The notes: generated by a model from the letters alone, not told the origin. Numbered from the stretch's first letter, positions 1 to 8,688 are shown. The stretch is 43,897 bases of DNA from Peribacillus psychrosaccharolyticus ATCC 23296 (GCF_000305495.1 NZ_AJTN02000241.1:1-43897), one strand, 5' to 3'. A program made the numbers and translations.

Positions 1-309
1 CTATTCTTAAGGAACTATCATGAAGATGAGTTTCTTTAAGAATGGAAAAACAAAAATACTAAGAAGACTCTACTCAATTGTAAAAAAAGAGGAAAGCATT
101 TATTAATAAGTCTATTGATTGACTAGATTTCATTCTCTATGGTGTAGCACTGGTTTTGTTTTGCATGTACGATTCTTAGTATAATCATACATGCAATTTC
201 AAATAAAAAAATCCCCTTGTTTAGCTATCAAAGCAGAATAGTTGCAGAAGGAATACATAATTTTGTAGAGAAATTATGCTTATAAACTTAAATTAAGGGG
301 GGAGAATTA
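1..309. other. AT-rich intergenic region with two inverted repeats
   Basis: No coding frame is convincing here. Two imperfect inverted repeats are visible: arms at 3-16 and 29-43 (ATTCTTAA pairs perfectly, then a one-base bulge), and arms at 161-174 and 183-196 (TTGCATGTA against TACATGCAA, extended by GATT/AATC across one mismatch). Neither is followed by a T-run on the plus strand, so they are not clear terminators. The ribosome-binding site of the next gene is the run AAGGGGGGAG near 295-304. Confidence 0.5.
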
Positions 310-774
310 TTGAAATTCATACCAATTGATATAAGTAAGCATAAAGAATATATAATTCCTTTTCGTAGGGATTCTTTCTTTGTAAGTTTTGGTACAGATA
401 AAGATTTTGGATATGAAAAAAAATATCTCGATTGGTTACAACAGCAGTCAGCCAAAAACCCTAAAGGCTTTATTTTAGTAGTTGAAAACGAGGAACCAAT
501 CGGTCAACTTGAATTAACTTTTAAGGAATATGAGGGAAGAGAAATTGGTTATATCAATCTTTATTATCTTATTCCGGAAAAACGAGGAATGGGGTTAGGT
601 TCACTTTTACACGATTATGCAATTAATTTCTTTAAAGACAATTACGTTAGTGAATACCATCTTCGTGTTTCCCCATCCAATGAACACGCAATAGTATTTT
701 ATAGGAAAAATGGAATGAAACAGATTAAATCTGAAATGGATGGGAAAGTGCTTAGAATGTCTGGAATCATTTAA
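310..774 (+). CDS. GNAT family N-acetyltransferase
   Basis: This 154-residue protein is a single GNAT domain, expected to transfer an acetyl group from acetyl-CoA to an amine; the substrate cannot be told. The acetyl-CoA-binding motif A is clear (RGMGLG, residues 92-97, after the strand YINLYYLIPE), and the motif-B region NEHAIVFYRKNGM (124-136) follows. Length matches single-domain GNAT proteins. The start is TTG, chosen because AAGGGGGGAG lies 6-9 bases upstream and no ATG near it is in frame. It stands alone at the edge of a decayed region, and I see no terminator behind it. An intact gene among pseudogenes suggests an acquired or recently isolated gene, but that is inference. Confidence 0.85.
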   Translation: MKFIPIDISKHKEYIIPFRRDSFFVSFGTDKDFGYEKKYLDWLQQQSAKNPKGFILVVENEEPIGQLELTFKEYEGREIGYINLYYLIPEKRGMGLGSLLHDYAINFFKDNYVSEYHLRVSPSNEHAIVFYRKNGMKQIKSEMDGKVLRMSGII

Positions 775-832
775 AGACTGAATTGTTAGCTCCATAAGAA
801 AGCCGCCACAAGGTCAGCTTCCTCAATCAGAT

Positions 833-1010
833 CTTAGTTAACTTAACGAAAGAAATCCGAACCGCATCAATTAGTTGATCCCTACACCATTTATTTAACG
901 TTTGTTCGGATTCAGGGATTTCTGCCTCTATTAATAATCCAAAGCTTGTTCTTTAATTTAATTATAAATTTCTTGTTCTTCTTTGGTTAAATACTCAACC
1001 TTTTTTGACC
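833..1010 (-). pseudogene. Degraded gene fragment, unknown family
   Basis: On the minus strand two adjacent stretches read as protein-like sequence in different frames. The first (about 1010 to 945) reads EYLTKEEQEIYN, a stop, then IKEQALDY. The second (about 940 to 833) reads LIEAEIPESEQT and then LNKWCRDQLIDAVRIS. One frameshift joins them. I do not recognise the family. The fragment supports the view that 780-2150 is a graveyard of decayed genes. Confidence 0.3.
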
Positions 1011-1261
1011 TTTTATTAAAGGAATTAAAAAGTTGACAAGGAGGACCTCTAGTTATCCAATTCTTATCTTGAAATATTCAATAAATAAACACATAATAAA
1101 GCCAAATAAAAAGATCTATTAGTATTTATTGGTTTGTATGTTGTGAAGATGTTACTGCCAGCTTTATCATCTGTAAGATAATCTACTTTGTTAGAGTTTC
1201 TAGAGGACAGAGTCCCATAGCGGGGAGCGTCTCTTTTTACTATTTACTAGACTTCTTATGA
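1011..1261. other. Intergenic, no recognisable gene
   Basis: AT-rich sequence with stops in all frames. No promoter, terminator or repeat is convincing. It lies between two decayed genes and is probably remnant sequence. Confidence 0.4.
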
Positions 1262-1915
1262 TTTCTGCAAAGACTTTATCTTGGAGATGGTTTTATAGAT
1301 TTACTGGATGTATTGACCCCTTATTGTGAGGCGTTATCTAAGGTGATCGAAACTGAAAACTGGCATTTATAACTGATGGCTGCTGTTACGTTACCCGATA
1401 TTTGTACGTCATTTGAAGGAAAAAATTGTACAAGGTGAACCAGGAAAACATTATAATGAATGGTTTAATACTTACGTTACAGACTATCAGAAGACGGTAC
1501 ATCGTCGTAAGGGAGTGGGCGAGACTCATACCGTTCAAGAATATCTAGAGTTAATTAATAGGCCCTATACTGTTGAAGACATAGAAGAACATCATCTGGT
1601 GTTTTTTAAGGGTGTTCTTTCGTATGCTTTACGTTGTGTGATTGTACATAATGGTGATGGAGAAGTGGCCAAACAATGGGTTACGAAGAAGCCATTTCAC
1701 CTAGATTCTATATTGGAAATTCAGAAGATTATGTTTGATACAGAAACTCCAGATTTAATTTTTCAGCAACTTGGCAATATAGGTATTTTGAATCCTAAGG
1801 TTTATTGTGAAAAATATTTTAAATGGCGTTAAAAAATGGATTAATGTTAATCAGAAAAATCCAGTGGTGTTAACACGTGCGGCCGATATGTTAGTGTATG
1901 AATGGTGGCTTCTGA
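1262..1915 (+). pseudogene. Pseudogene of an uncharacterised conserved protein (stop plus two frameshifts)
   Basis: Three frames join into one protein. Frame 1 (from about 1262) reads LGDGFIDLLDVLTPYCEALS and on to ENWHL, a TAA stop at 1370-1372, then LMAAVTLPDICTSFEGKN up to about 1426. A frameshift near 1412-1426 leads into the 139-codon frame that ends at 1832 (EPGKHYNEWFNTYVTDYQ, then GVLSYALRCVIVHNGDGE). A second frameshift near 1820 leads into GVKKWINVNQKNPVVLTRAA in a third frame, fading near 1915. The ALM-A-LPDIC, W-F-TY and ALRC--H-G pattern recalls a widespread uncharacterised bacterial family, from memory. The apparent TTG-started ORF at 1413 is therefore an internal piece, not a gene. 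Original start and end cannot be fixed. Confidence 0.65.
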
Positions 1916-2159
1916 TGTTAAATATCCAATCAATTTTTCCGATACTCTCATGTCCCCCGACGTATCCATCATGTATCCTAGAGGGTTACGGTATGGATAC
2001 GAATATTACGTGGCTTAATTGGGGCATTTTTAGGGTCATCTTTCTAATCTAGTTTAACAGAGGACCTCTTTAATACTGTGGTGAAAAAGAGTATACTTTA
2101 AGTTCAATAATAACTAATCCGGAACGTGCTTCGTTCAGTGGGAACAGGGGTTGAGATAT

Positions 2160-2807
2160 GTGGCAAATACACATGTTTATTCAAATAAAGAAGAATTAGT
2201 CAATGCAATTACACATGGGATTGGTGTGCTGTTAAGTCTAGTTGCGTTAGTATTCCTAGTTCTGCACTCCTCAGAATTTGGGACAGCCGGGGATATAGCA
2301 GCAGCTGTGATTTATGGGATATCCATGTTGGGTTTATATACATGCTCTACTCTCGTTCATAGTTTTCCTCAAGGGAAGGCAAAGGATATTTTAGAGATAT
2401 TTGATCATTCAGCGATTTATTTCTTTATTGCAGGTACATATACACCTATCATGTACAGTTTAAACGGTAAGCTTGGCTGGACACTGCTAGGGATTGTTTG
2501 GATTGTCGCATTAGCAGGTACATTGTTCAAAACATTTTTTGTTAAACGATTTCTCTATCTTTCAACGGTTCTATATATTGCGATGGGATGGATGATCGTG
2601 ATTGCTTGGAAGCCATTAACAGAAGTTATACCAGCAGCAGGGATGCAGCTTCTTATTGCAGGAGGACTATTATATACGGTTGGAGCCATTTTTTATGTAT
2701 GGAGAGGGTTTCCCTTTCATCATGCGATCTGGCATGTATTCGTTCTCTCAGGATCGATTTTACATTTCTTTACAATTTTCTTTTATATCATCCCTTTCAA
2801 CCTATAA
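2160..2807 (+). CDS. Hemolysin III family integral membrane protein
   Basis: A roughly 215-residue protein with seven predicted hydrophobic segments, belonging to the hemolysin III/PAQR-like family (Bacillus subtilis YplQ is the nearest relative I recall). Family marks seen: N-AITHGIG near the N-terminus, then DHSAIYFFIAGTYTPIM, and the C-terminal FHHAIWHVFVLSGS-LHF block with conserved histidines. These resemble the metal-binding histidines of PAQR proteins. True activity of the bacterial members is uncertain; the haemolysin name is historical. I place the start at GTG 2160, 9 bases after AGGGG (2146-2150). An in-frame TTG at 2151 directly abuts that site and is less likely. A 5-bp hairpin (GAACG/CGTTC, 2122-2136) lies just upstream. 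A terminator follows at 2814-2840. Confidence 0.85.
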   Translation: MANTHVYSNKEELVNAITHGIGVLLSLVALVFLVLHSSEFGTAGDIAAAVIYGISMLGLYTCSTLVHSFPQGKAKDILEIFDHSAIYFFIAGTYTPIMYSLNGKLGWTLLGIVWIVALAGTLFKTFFVKRFLYLSTVLYIAMGWMIVIAWKPLTEVIPAAGMQLLIAGGLLYTVGAIFYVWRGFPFHHAIWHVFVLSGSILHFFTIFFYIIPFNL

Positions 2808-2813
2808 AACACA

Positions 2814-2840
2814 CCGGCAGACAAATTCTGTCGGTTTTTT
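2814..2840 (+). terminator. Rho-independent terminator after hemolysin III gene
   Basis: Stem CCGGCAGA / TCTGTCGG (one G-T pair) with a short AT-rich loop and six T. Confidence 0.85.
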
Positions 2841-2919
2841 GAGCTATTTTTGATAAATTGGTTTATTCGGCAGAGTTTGGGAAAGAATAATAGTATAAAA
2901 AAAATTGGAGGCATCATAG

Positions 2920-3432
2920 ATGAAAAAATCATTAAAAGTTTTAGCCGTACCAGCAGCTGCTATGTTTCTGTTAACTGGTTGTAACGATAAGGACGAAGTG
3001 AAAGAGCCTAATGTGACCGACAATACGGATCAAACTAAAAATAACACAAACCAAACCGAAAACAATACAGGAAATAAGGAATCAGCAGAAACCTCTACCA
3101 TTTCCTATCAAGATTTTGATCTTGATGTAGAATATCTTGTCGATGAGAAAAATAAAAAATATAAAGAATATAATGCGGAGTATGAAACAGATAATAATAA
3201 AACAGAAGCTTCTATTACAGATGAACTCAAGGATACCCACTTGCATGGCGATGAAGCAATGGATGAATTAATGCCAAAACTAGAAAAACTTACATTCAAT
3301 AAAGATACTTCTGAAGAAGAGGTGTTTAGTGAAGTCACGAAGGTATTTAACCTAGATGAGGACTATGATAAGCTTGAAATTGATGTGAAATTTACGGATG
3401 GAACAGAAAGAGAATATATGAAGAAAAAATAA
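2920..3432 (+). CDS. YusW-like lipoprotein
   Basis: A 170-residue secreted lipoprotein. The signal peptide has a KKSLK start, a hydrophobic core and the lipobox LLTG-C21, so the mature protein should be lipid-anchored on the outer face of the membrane. Residues 22-60 are a low-complexity Asn/Thr/Glu linker. The rest is one acidic domain whose pattern (FDLDVEYLVDEKN, then the C-terminal DYDKLEIDVKFTDGTEREY) matches my memory of the YusW-like family, of unknown function. The start ATG follows TTGGAGGCATCATAG. It is single, between terminators on both sides. Confidence 0.75.
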   Translation: MKKSLKVLAVPAAAMFLLTGCNDKDEVKEPNVTDNTDQTKNNTNQTENNTGNKESAETSTISYQDFDLDVEYLVDEKNKKYKEYNAEYETDNNKTEASITDELKDTHLHGDEAMDELMPKLEKLTFNKDTSEEEVFSEVTKVFNLDEDYDKLEIDVKFTDGTEREYMKKK

Positions 3433-3439
3433 GGAAAAA

Positions 3440-3475
3440 CCGGCCTCTACGTTTAGTAGGAGCCGGATTTTTTTG
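3440..3475. terminator. Bidirectional terminator between lipoprotein and bioY
   Basis: Stem CCGGC...GCCGG with an inner CTAC/GTAG helix. It is flanked by A-run on the left and T-run on the right, so it can end transcription from both convergent genes. Confidence 0.85.
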
Positions 3476-4034
3476 TGTTCACAGGGAGAAGCCTAGCAGA
3501 CTTAAGACGTTGATAAACGGTAATACCAAGATATCCCGCTAAAAAGGCTTTTATCAGACCTACCAGGATAAACGGAGCTGAACCTGAGTAAAATGCAGCA
3601 GTCCATGTGAGTGAAAGAGTTACTTTTAACCAGAGGGTACCCAATACTAGTGTAAGGATCATCCCTAAAATGTTTGCTAGTATGGCATTGAATATAGTGA
3701 ATTTGGTTTTTTCTAAAAGAAAACCGGTTAAGAAGGCGACGGGCAGATAACTTAGCAGGTATCCGCCTGTTGGACCAACAATTATCCCAACGCCTCCGCT
3801 CATTCCAGCAAATACGGGCAGACCGACAGCACCTAAGATTAAATATAACCCAACGGCTAAGGTCCCTTTTCTTGAACCTAAGATGGTTGCAGCTAGACCA
3901 ATGGCTAAGGTTTGACCTGTAATAGGAACAATAGGCAGAGGGATGGTAACTTGAGCTAAGATACAAATAATAGCAGTAAAAATAGAAATAATCATCATCG
4001 TCTTTAATTTCTCATGAGTAGATTGTTGTTTCAC
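3453..4034 (-). CDS. bioY: Biotin transporter BioY
   Basis: A 193-residue membrane protein, the biotin-binding S component of an energy-coupling-factor transporter. It has about six hydrophobic segments and the BioY signatures QVTIPLPIVPITGQTLA near residues 28-44 and GPTGGYLLSYLPVAF near 88-102. It would work with the EcfA/EcfT energising module encoded elsewhere. The start is GTG at 4034, with GGAG 8 bases upstream; the nearby ATG leads at once to a stop. Expression is almost certainly controlled by biotin through BirA: a TTGACA promoter and a perfect 11-bp inverted repeat lie directly upstream. Confidence 0.95.
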   Translation of the reverse strand: MKQQSTHEKLKTMMIISIFTAIICILAQVTIPLPIVPITGQTLAIGLAATILGSRKGTLAVGLYLILGAVGLPVFAGMSGGVGIIVGPTGGYLLSYLPVAFLTGFLLEKTKFTIFNAILANILGMILTLVLGTLWLKVTLSLTWTAAFYSGSAPFILVGLIKAFLAGYLGITVYQRLKSARLLPVNTKKSGSY

Positions 4035-4050
4035 TTTCTCATCTCCATTC

Positions 4051-4087
4051 TATATGTAAACTTAAAATAAAAATAGGTTTACATATA
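4051..4087 (-). promoter_or_regulatory. BirA (biotin repressor) operator
   Basis: Perfect inverted repeat TATATGTAAAC (4051-4061), 15-nt spacer, GTTTACATATA (4077-4087). The core TGTAAAC-N15-GTTTACA fits the Bacillus BirA operator pattern, and it sits between the bioY promoter and its start codon. Confidence 0.88.
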
Positions 4088-4115
4088 GATTAAGACGTAA
4101 TTCTATTTTTGTCAA
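4087..4115 (-). promoter_or_regulatory. Sigma-A promoter of bioY
   Basis: On the minus strand: -35 TTGACA (4115-4110), 17-nt spacer, -10 TAATCT (4092-4087). The BirA operator begins immediately downstream, so bound BirA would cover the start of transcription. Confidence 0.8.
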
Positions 4116-4237
4116 TTAGGTAGTTGAATTTTTATTATTTTAGAAAACCTATATTGCGTTTTCTTTTTCTCATAACGGGGAATATAAGAAAGACGTTATA
4201 AATGAAAAAAGAAATCAGTGAGAGAAGGTATATAGGA

Positions 4238-5089
4238 ATGGATGGAATTTTTTATGCACTGCTGCCAGCAATAACGTGGGGGAGCCTTGTATTAGTCAGT
4301 GAAAAGTTAGGCGGAAATGCTCACGCTCAGACTCTGGGAATTACAGTCGGTGCATTCTTATTTTCAGTTGTTATGTTTTTTGTAAAACAGCCGGAAATGG
4401 ATGGATTAATCTGGGTTATTGGAATTATATCAGGGATGGGTTGGGCATTAGGCCAACTAAATCAATTTAATAGTGTGAAACATTTAGGGGTATCTAAGAC
4501 AGTCCCCATTTCGACGGGATTACAGCTCTTAGGAACAACCTTCTTTGGAGTAGTTATTTTTAAGGAATGGAGTACGCAAACAACGATTATTTTAGGAATC
4601 GTTGCCCTCCTTTTAATTATTTCAGGTGTCGTCTTAACCGGTATGGGCGGTAAAAGTGAGGAGAAGAAAGGGAATATGAAAAAGGGTATTACCTTTCTTG
4701 CAATATCGACCGCAGGTTATGTTTTGTACGTAGTGATAATCAGATGGTTTGATATAAATGGCTGGGCAGCGATCTTGCCGCAGGCAATTGGTATGGTGGC
4801 AGCATCACTCATTCTTTCTATGAAACACAAACCATTTAATAAATACACAGTCCGTAATATCCTTGCCGGAATTATGTGGGCAGTCGGAAATATCGGATTA
4901 TTGCTGGCTAACCCTAAGGTTGGGGTAGCCGTCGGTTTTTCATTATCACAGATGGGTATAGTCATTTCAACACTTGGAGGTATTTTTCTCTTAGGCGAAA
5001 AAAAATCTAAGAAGCAACTGGTCTTTGTTATCAGCGGATGTGTGCTGATTATCGCCGGGGGAGTCGTTCTTGGGATTACAAAAAAATAA
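4238..5089 (+). CDS. glcU: GlcU-type glucose uptake protein (GRP transporter family)
   Basis: A membrane protein of about 283 residues with ten hydrophobic segments, in the glucose/ribose porter (GRP) family. It is expected to import glucose, probably with protons. The start MDGIFYALLPAITWGS aligns with family N-termini. I therefore prefer ATG 4238, with AGAGAAGG 9 bases upstream, over ATG 4202, which adds a charged 12-residue extension and has no good ribosome-binding site. Family marks: VSKTVPISTGLQLLGTT, the WSTQTT segment, and FSLSQMGIVISTLGGI. It lies 21 bases before gdh, the same order as the B. subtilis glcU-gdh operon, which is expressed in the forespore. I cannot identify a clean SigG promoter here. 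Confidence 0.9.
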   Translation: MDGIFYALLPAITWGSLVLVSEKLGGNAHAQTLGITVGAFLFSVVMFFVKQPEMDGLIWVIGIISGMGWALGQLNQFNSVKHLGVSKTVPISTGLQLLGTTFFGVVIFKEWSTQTTIILGIVALLLIISGVVLTGMGGKSEEKKGNMKKGITFLAISTAGYVLYVVIIRWFDINGWAAILPQAIGMVAASLILSMKHKPFNKYTVRNILAGIMWAVGNIGLLLANPKVGVAVGFSLSQMGIVISTLGGIFLLGEKKSKKQLVFVISGCVLIIAGGVVLGITKK

Positions 5090-5107
5090 TGAGTATAGGA
5101 GAGATGA

Positions 5108-5896
<789 letters not shown>

Positions 5897-5907
5897 TCAT
5901 GCAAAGT

Positions 5908-5940
5908 GGCTGTCGAGAAACTCTCGGCGGCTTTTTTTTT
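5908..5940 (+). terminator. Terminator of glcU-gdh
   Basis: Stem GGCTGTCGAGA / CTCGGCGGC (with G-T pairs) followed by ten T. Confidence 0.8.
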
Positions 5941-6305
5941 ATCATAACTATATTACGCTTACATCCACAATCTAAAGCACCCCTCACATTTTCAATCCAC
6001 TCATAACAAACTGAACCATCTTGAAAAGACAGCGACCCATTTTCAAAAAAGTCAAAATTATACCCGCTAGGGTATTTCTGGCTCCGAAATAGAACCCAGA
6101 CGGGAATAAGCATCTCGAGACGGGAATACCTAGTATTCAGACGGGAATAAGCTTCGTCTAGACGGTAATACAGCGTTGCCAGACGGGATTAACAACAAAC
6201 GAAGCAAGAAAATAGAGGAAATACCCCCCATGAGTGAGAGTGTCGTTAAAAAAACCAAAAGAAAGTTGATGTGTTAGATTATTTTGAAAATTAATTGGCA
6301 AACTT
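5941..6305. other. Intergenic region holding a repeat array
   Basis: No gene. It contains a small palindrome (TACCC-GCTA-GGGTA, about 6061-6074), the 21-nt-period array described separately (6098-6193), and an AT-rich stretch leading to the SigW-type promoter. Confidence 0.6.
6098..6193. repeat. Five-head array with 20/21-nt period (head AGACGGGAAT)
   Basis: The head AGACGGGAAT(A) starts at 6098, 6118, 6139, 6160 (AGACGGTAAT) and 6181 (AGACGGGATT), so spacing is 20, 21, 21, 21 nt. The 10-11 bases between heads are unrelated. Because the tails do not repeat, this is neither a simple tandem repeat nor a CRISPR. Similar spacing with different heads recurs at 27.8 and 43.6 kb. Confidence 0.85.
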
Positions 6306-6331
6306 TGAAACCTATTGATTTTTCATACGTA
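6306..6331 (+). promoter_or_regulatory. SigW-type promoter of nfeD-floT
   Basis: TGAAAC (6306-6311), 16-nt spacer, CGTA (6328-6331): an exact match to the Bacillus extracytoplasmic sigma factor W consensus. The B. subtilis yuaF-floT operon is SigW-controlled, which supports the call. Confidence 0.88.
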
Positions 6332-6366
6332 AATACTAGTATCCAGAAATGAAAGGGGAGGCTGTA

Positions 6367-6465
6367 ATGAGAAAGAAGAAAGGGATGTGCTGTCATCAGC
6401 TGTTTATTCAACAAATTAGCAGTGTAAAGGGTGATCATCTATGGAATTGTTTGGCTTACCACTAG
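6367..6465 (+). CDS. Possible 32-residue leader ORF overlapping nfeD
   Basis: ATG 6367 follows a very strong ribosome-binding site (AAGGGGAGG, 6353-6361, 5 bases away). It opens a 32-codon frame starting MRKKKGMCCHQ that ends at TAG 6465, 25 bases inside nfeD. It would be the first ORF on the SigW transcript. It is basic at the start and has two adjacent Cys. It may be a leader that couples translation to nfeD, or a chance frame. I know no homologue. Confidence 0.4.
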   Translation: MRKKKGMCCHQLFIQQISSVKGDHLWNCLAYH

Positions 6466-6974
6466 AAACAGTTTATTTGTATACCTTATTAATCTCTGGG
6501 GGTTTAACTCTATTTCTTATTTTATTTAATGATGTTTTTGCTGGAATAGATGGTCCTGATTTTTTAAATCCTGTACTGATCGTAGCTTTTTTGGCTGTTT
6601 TTAGTGCTTCGGGATTTATATTTGAAAAAGTATCTAGTCTGAACGAGCTTTTGGCAGCGGGATTATCAGCACTTATTGGTTTATTAATAGTTAGTTTTTT
6701 GAATATTTTTGTATTGATTCCGTTAGCTTCAGCAGAAGAATCGCTTTCCTTTCATGAGTCGGCACTGAAAGGAAGGGTTGGCAGGGTACTTACTTCTGTT
6801 CCTGAAAATGGATTTGGTGAAGTTCTTATTGAGGGAAACAGCGGTTCCATTGCTAAACCTGCCGCTAGTTTCGAAAATGAGGGGATCCCTGCTTTAACAA
6901 GGGTACTCATTGTGGATGTTAAAAATGGCATCTTATATGTCACACCTTATTTGCAAATAGAAGATATTAACTAG
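6441..6974 (+). CDS. NfeD-like membrane protein (YuaF type)
   Basis: A 177-residue protein with three N-terminal hydrophobic segments (about 11-31, 43-60, 66-95) and a C-terminal beta-rich OB-fold domain (about 105-175). The signature is ALKGRVGRVLTSVPENGFGEV, leading into EGNSGSIAKPA. NfeD proteins are partners of SPFH/flotillin proteins, and the flotillin gene follows after 11 bases. Together they form membrane microdomain assemblies that affect membrane fluidity and envelope-stress resistance. The length matches B. subtilis YuaF. ATG 6441 has AAGGGTGAT upstream, inside the preceding small ORF. Confidence 0.88.
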   Translation: MELFGLPLETVYLYTLLISGGLTLFLILFNDVFAGIDGPDFLNPVLIVAFLAVFSASGFIFEKVSSLNELLAAGLSALIGLLIVSFLNIFVLIPLASAEESLSFHESALKGRVGRVLTSVPENGFGEVLIEGNSGSIAKPAASFENEGIPALTRVLIVDVKNGILYVTPYLQIEDIN

Positions 6975-6985
6975 GGGGTTTTTAT

Positions 6986-8515
6986 ATGTTTGATTTAATC
7001 TATGTGGTCGTTGGAGTCGTTGTCATTTTACTTGCTTTAATCGGAGTGTTTGTGACGAAGTATCGTACGGCAGGTCCTGATGAAGCCTTAATTATTTCTG
7101 GAAGTTATCTTGGCAGTAAAAGTGTTCATGTTGATGAGTCAGGGAACAAAGTTAAAATAGTTCGTGGCGGCGGGGCGTTCGTGTTGCCTGTATTCCAACA
7201 GGCGGCACCACTTAGTTTATTATCTAGTAAACTCGAAGTCTCCACACCAGAAGTTTACACGGAGCAAGGTGTTCCGGTTATGGCAGATGGTGTAGCAATT
7301 ATTAAAGTTGGCAGTACGATCAGTGAAATCGCTACTGCAGCCGAGCAGTTCCTTGGAAAGCTGAAGGAAGAACGGGAATTGGAAGCACGTGAAGTACTTG
7401 AAGGACATTTACGGTCTATTCTTGGTTCAATGACAGTAGAAGAAATATATAAAAATCGCGAGAAATTTTCACAGGAAGTACAGCGTGTAGCCTCACAAGA
7501 TCTCGCGAAAATGGGACTTATTATTGTATCATTTACGATTAAAGATCTTCGTGATAAGAATGGCTATCTCGATTCACTTGGTAAACCTAGAATTGCTCAA
7601 GTAAAACGAGATGCTGATATTGCCACTGCTGAAGCAGATAAAGAAACGAGAATTAAACGTGCAGAAGCATCCAAGGATGCACAACGTGCCGAGCTTGAAC
7701 GCGGTACTGAAATTGCAGAAGCTGAGAAAATTAATAAATTGAAAATTGCAGAATATCGTCGTGAACAGGACATCGCTAAGGCTCGTGCTGACCAAGCATA
7801 CGACCTTGAAACAGCCCGCTCAAAACAAGAAGTAACAGAGCAGGAAATGCAAATTAAAATTATTGAGCGGCAAAAGCAAATTGAGCTTGAAGAAAAAGAA
7901 ATTCTCCGTCGGGAAAAGCAATATGATTCAGAGGTAAAGAAAAAAGCAGATGCCGATCGCTATGCAGTTGAGCAGGCGGCTTCAGCTGAAAAGATGAAAC
8001 AAATAACAGAGGCGGATGCTAATAAATATCGGATTGAGGCATTGGCAAAAGCTGAATCAGAGAGAGTCCGTTTGGATGGTCAAGCTAAAGCAGATGCAGA
8101 AAAAGCCCAAGGTACGACTGAGGCGGAAATTATTCAATTGAAGGGTATCGCAGAAGCTGAAGCGAAACAGAAAATCGCAGAAGCGTTTGAGCAATTCGGT
8201 CAAGCAGCTGTTATGGATATGATACTGAAGATGCTTCCTGAATACGCCAAACAGGTGGCCGCTCCACTTGGGAATATCGATAAGATTTCGATTGTTGATA
8301 CAGGGAATGGAAGCGGAGCGAATAAGCTGACTGGTTATGCAACAAACTTAATGTCAACACTGCAAGAGTCGTTAAAAGAGTCTTCAGGGATTGATGTGAA
8401 AGAAATGCTTGAAAGCTTTGCAGGGAAACGAACCATGTACACGCAGCTTTCAAAAGAAGAACAACAACAGATTATTGAAAAAGTGCCGACAGCATCAGCA
8501 CTTGAGAAAGAATAA
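6986..8515 (+). CDS. floT: Flotillin-like SPFH protein FloT
   Basis: A 509-residue scaffold of functional membrane microdomains. An N-terminal hydrophobic hairpin (residues 4-24) anchors it. The SPFH/band-7 domain covers about 25-200 (RTAGPDEALIISGSYLG, GGGAFVLPVFQQ). A long Ala/Glu/Lys-rich coiled-coil flotillin domain with AEAE/KAE repeats runs about 205-385. The C-terminal oligomerisation segment (AAVMDMILKMLPEYAKQVAAP) and a Gly-rich linker follow. Length equals B. subtilis YuaG/FloT. It is co-transcribed with the NfeD partner from the SigW promoter, and ends at a strong terminator. Confidence 0.95.
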   Translation: MFDLIYVVVGVVVILLALIGVFVTKYRTAGPDEALIISGSYLGSKSVHVDESGNKVKIVRGGGAFVLPVFQQAAPLSLLSSKLEVSTPEVYTEQGVPVMADGVAIIKVGSTISEIATAAEQFLGKLKEERELEAREVLEGHLRSILGSMTVEEIYKNREKFSQEVQRVASQDLAKMGLIIVSFTIKDLRDKNGYLDSLGKPRIAQVKRDADIATAEADKETRIKRAEASKDAQRAELERGTEIAEAEKINKLKIAEYRREQDIAKARADQAYDLETARSKQEVTEQEMQIKIIERQKQIELEEKEILRREKQYDSEVKKKADADRYAVEQAASAEKMKQITEADANKYRIEALAKAESERVRLDGQAKADAEKAQGTTEAEIIQLKGIAEAEAKQKIAEAFEQFGQAAVMDMILKMLPEYAKQVAAPLGNIDKISIVDTGNGSGANKLTGYATNLMSTLQESLKESSGIDVKEMLESFAGKRTMYTQLSKEEQQQIIEKVPTASALEKE

Positions 8516-8527
8516 GCAGTCATCACA

Positions 8528-8568
8528 AAACGGGGAAAAGTCTGAGTCGAGACTTTTTCCCGTTTTGA
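8528..8568 (+). terminator. Terminator of nfeD-floT
   Basis: A long stem, AAAACGGG(G)AAAAGTC against GACTTTTTCCCGTTTT, with a short loop. The T-rich right arm closes the structure. Confidence 0.8.
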
Positions 8569-8688
8569 GCTTTTATAGGTTATTTACTCAAGAAAATTTG
8601 AAAATTTGGTAGTAATGCCTATGCATTTCAGCCCATAAAAACATAGGTTGTAAGGAGGTATAGAGAGAACCTTTTGAGGAGGCGTATT

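Noticed and set aside
1413-1832. Intact 139-residue hypothetical protein
   Set aside because: Upstream and downstream sequence in other frames continues the same protein, so this is an internal piece of a broken gene.
1807-2052. 81-residue ORF
   Set aside because: Its first part is the frameshifted tail of the pseudogene and the rest has no protein-like character.
2101-2150. Riboswitch before the hemolysin III gene
   Set aside because: Only a 5-bp hairpin is visible and no known aptamer core is recognisable.
6098-6193. CRISPR array
   Set aside because: Heads are only about 10 bases and the unit is 21; CRISPR repeats are longer with spacers near 30 or more, and no cas gene is present in the window.
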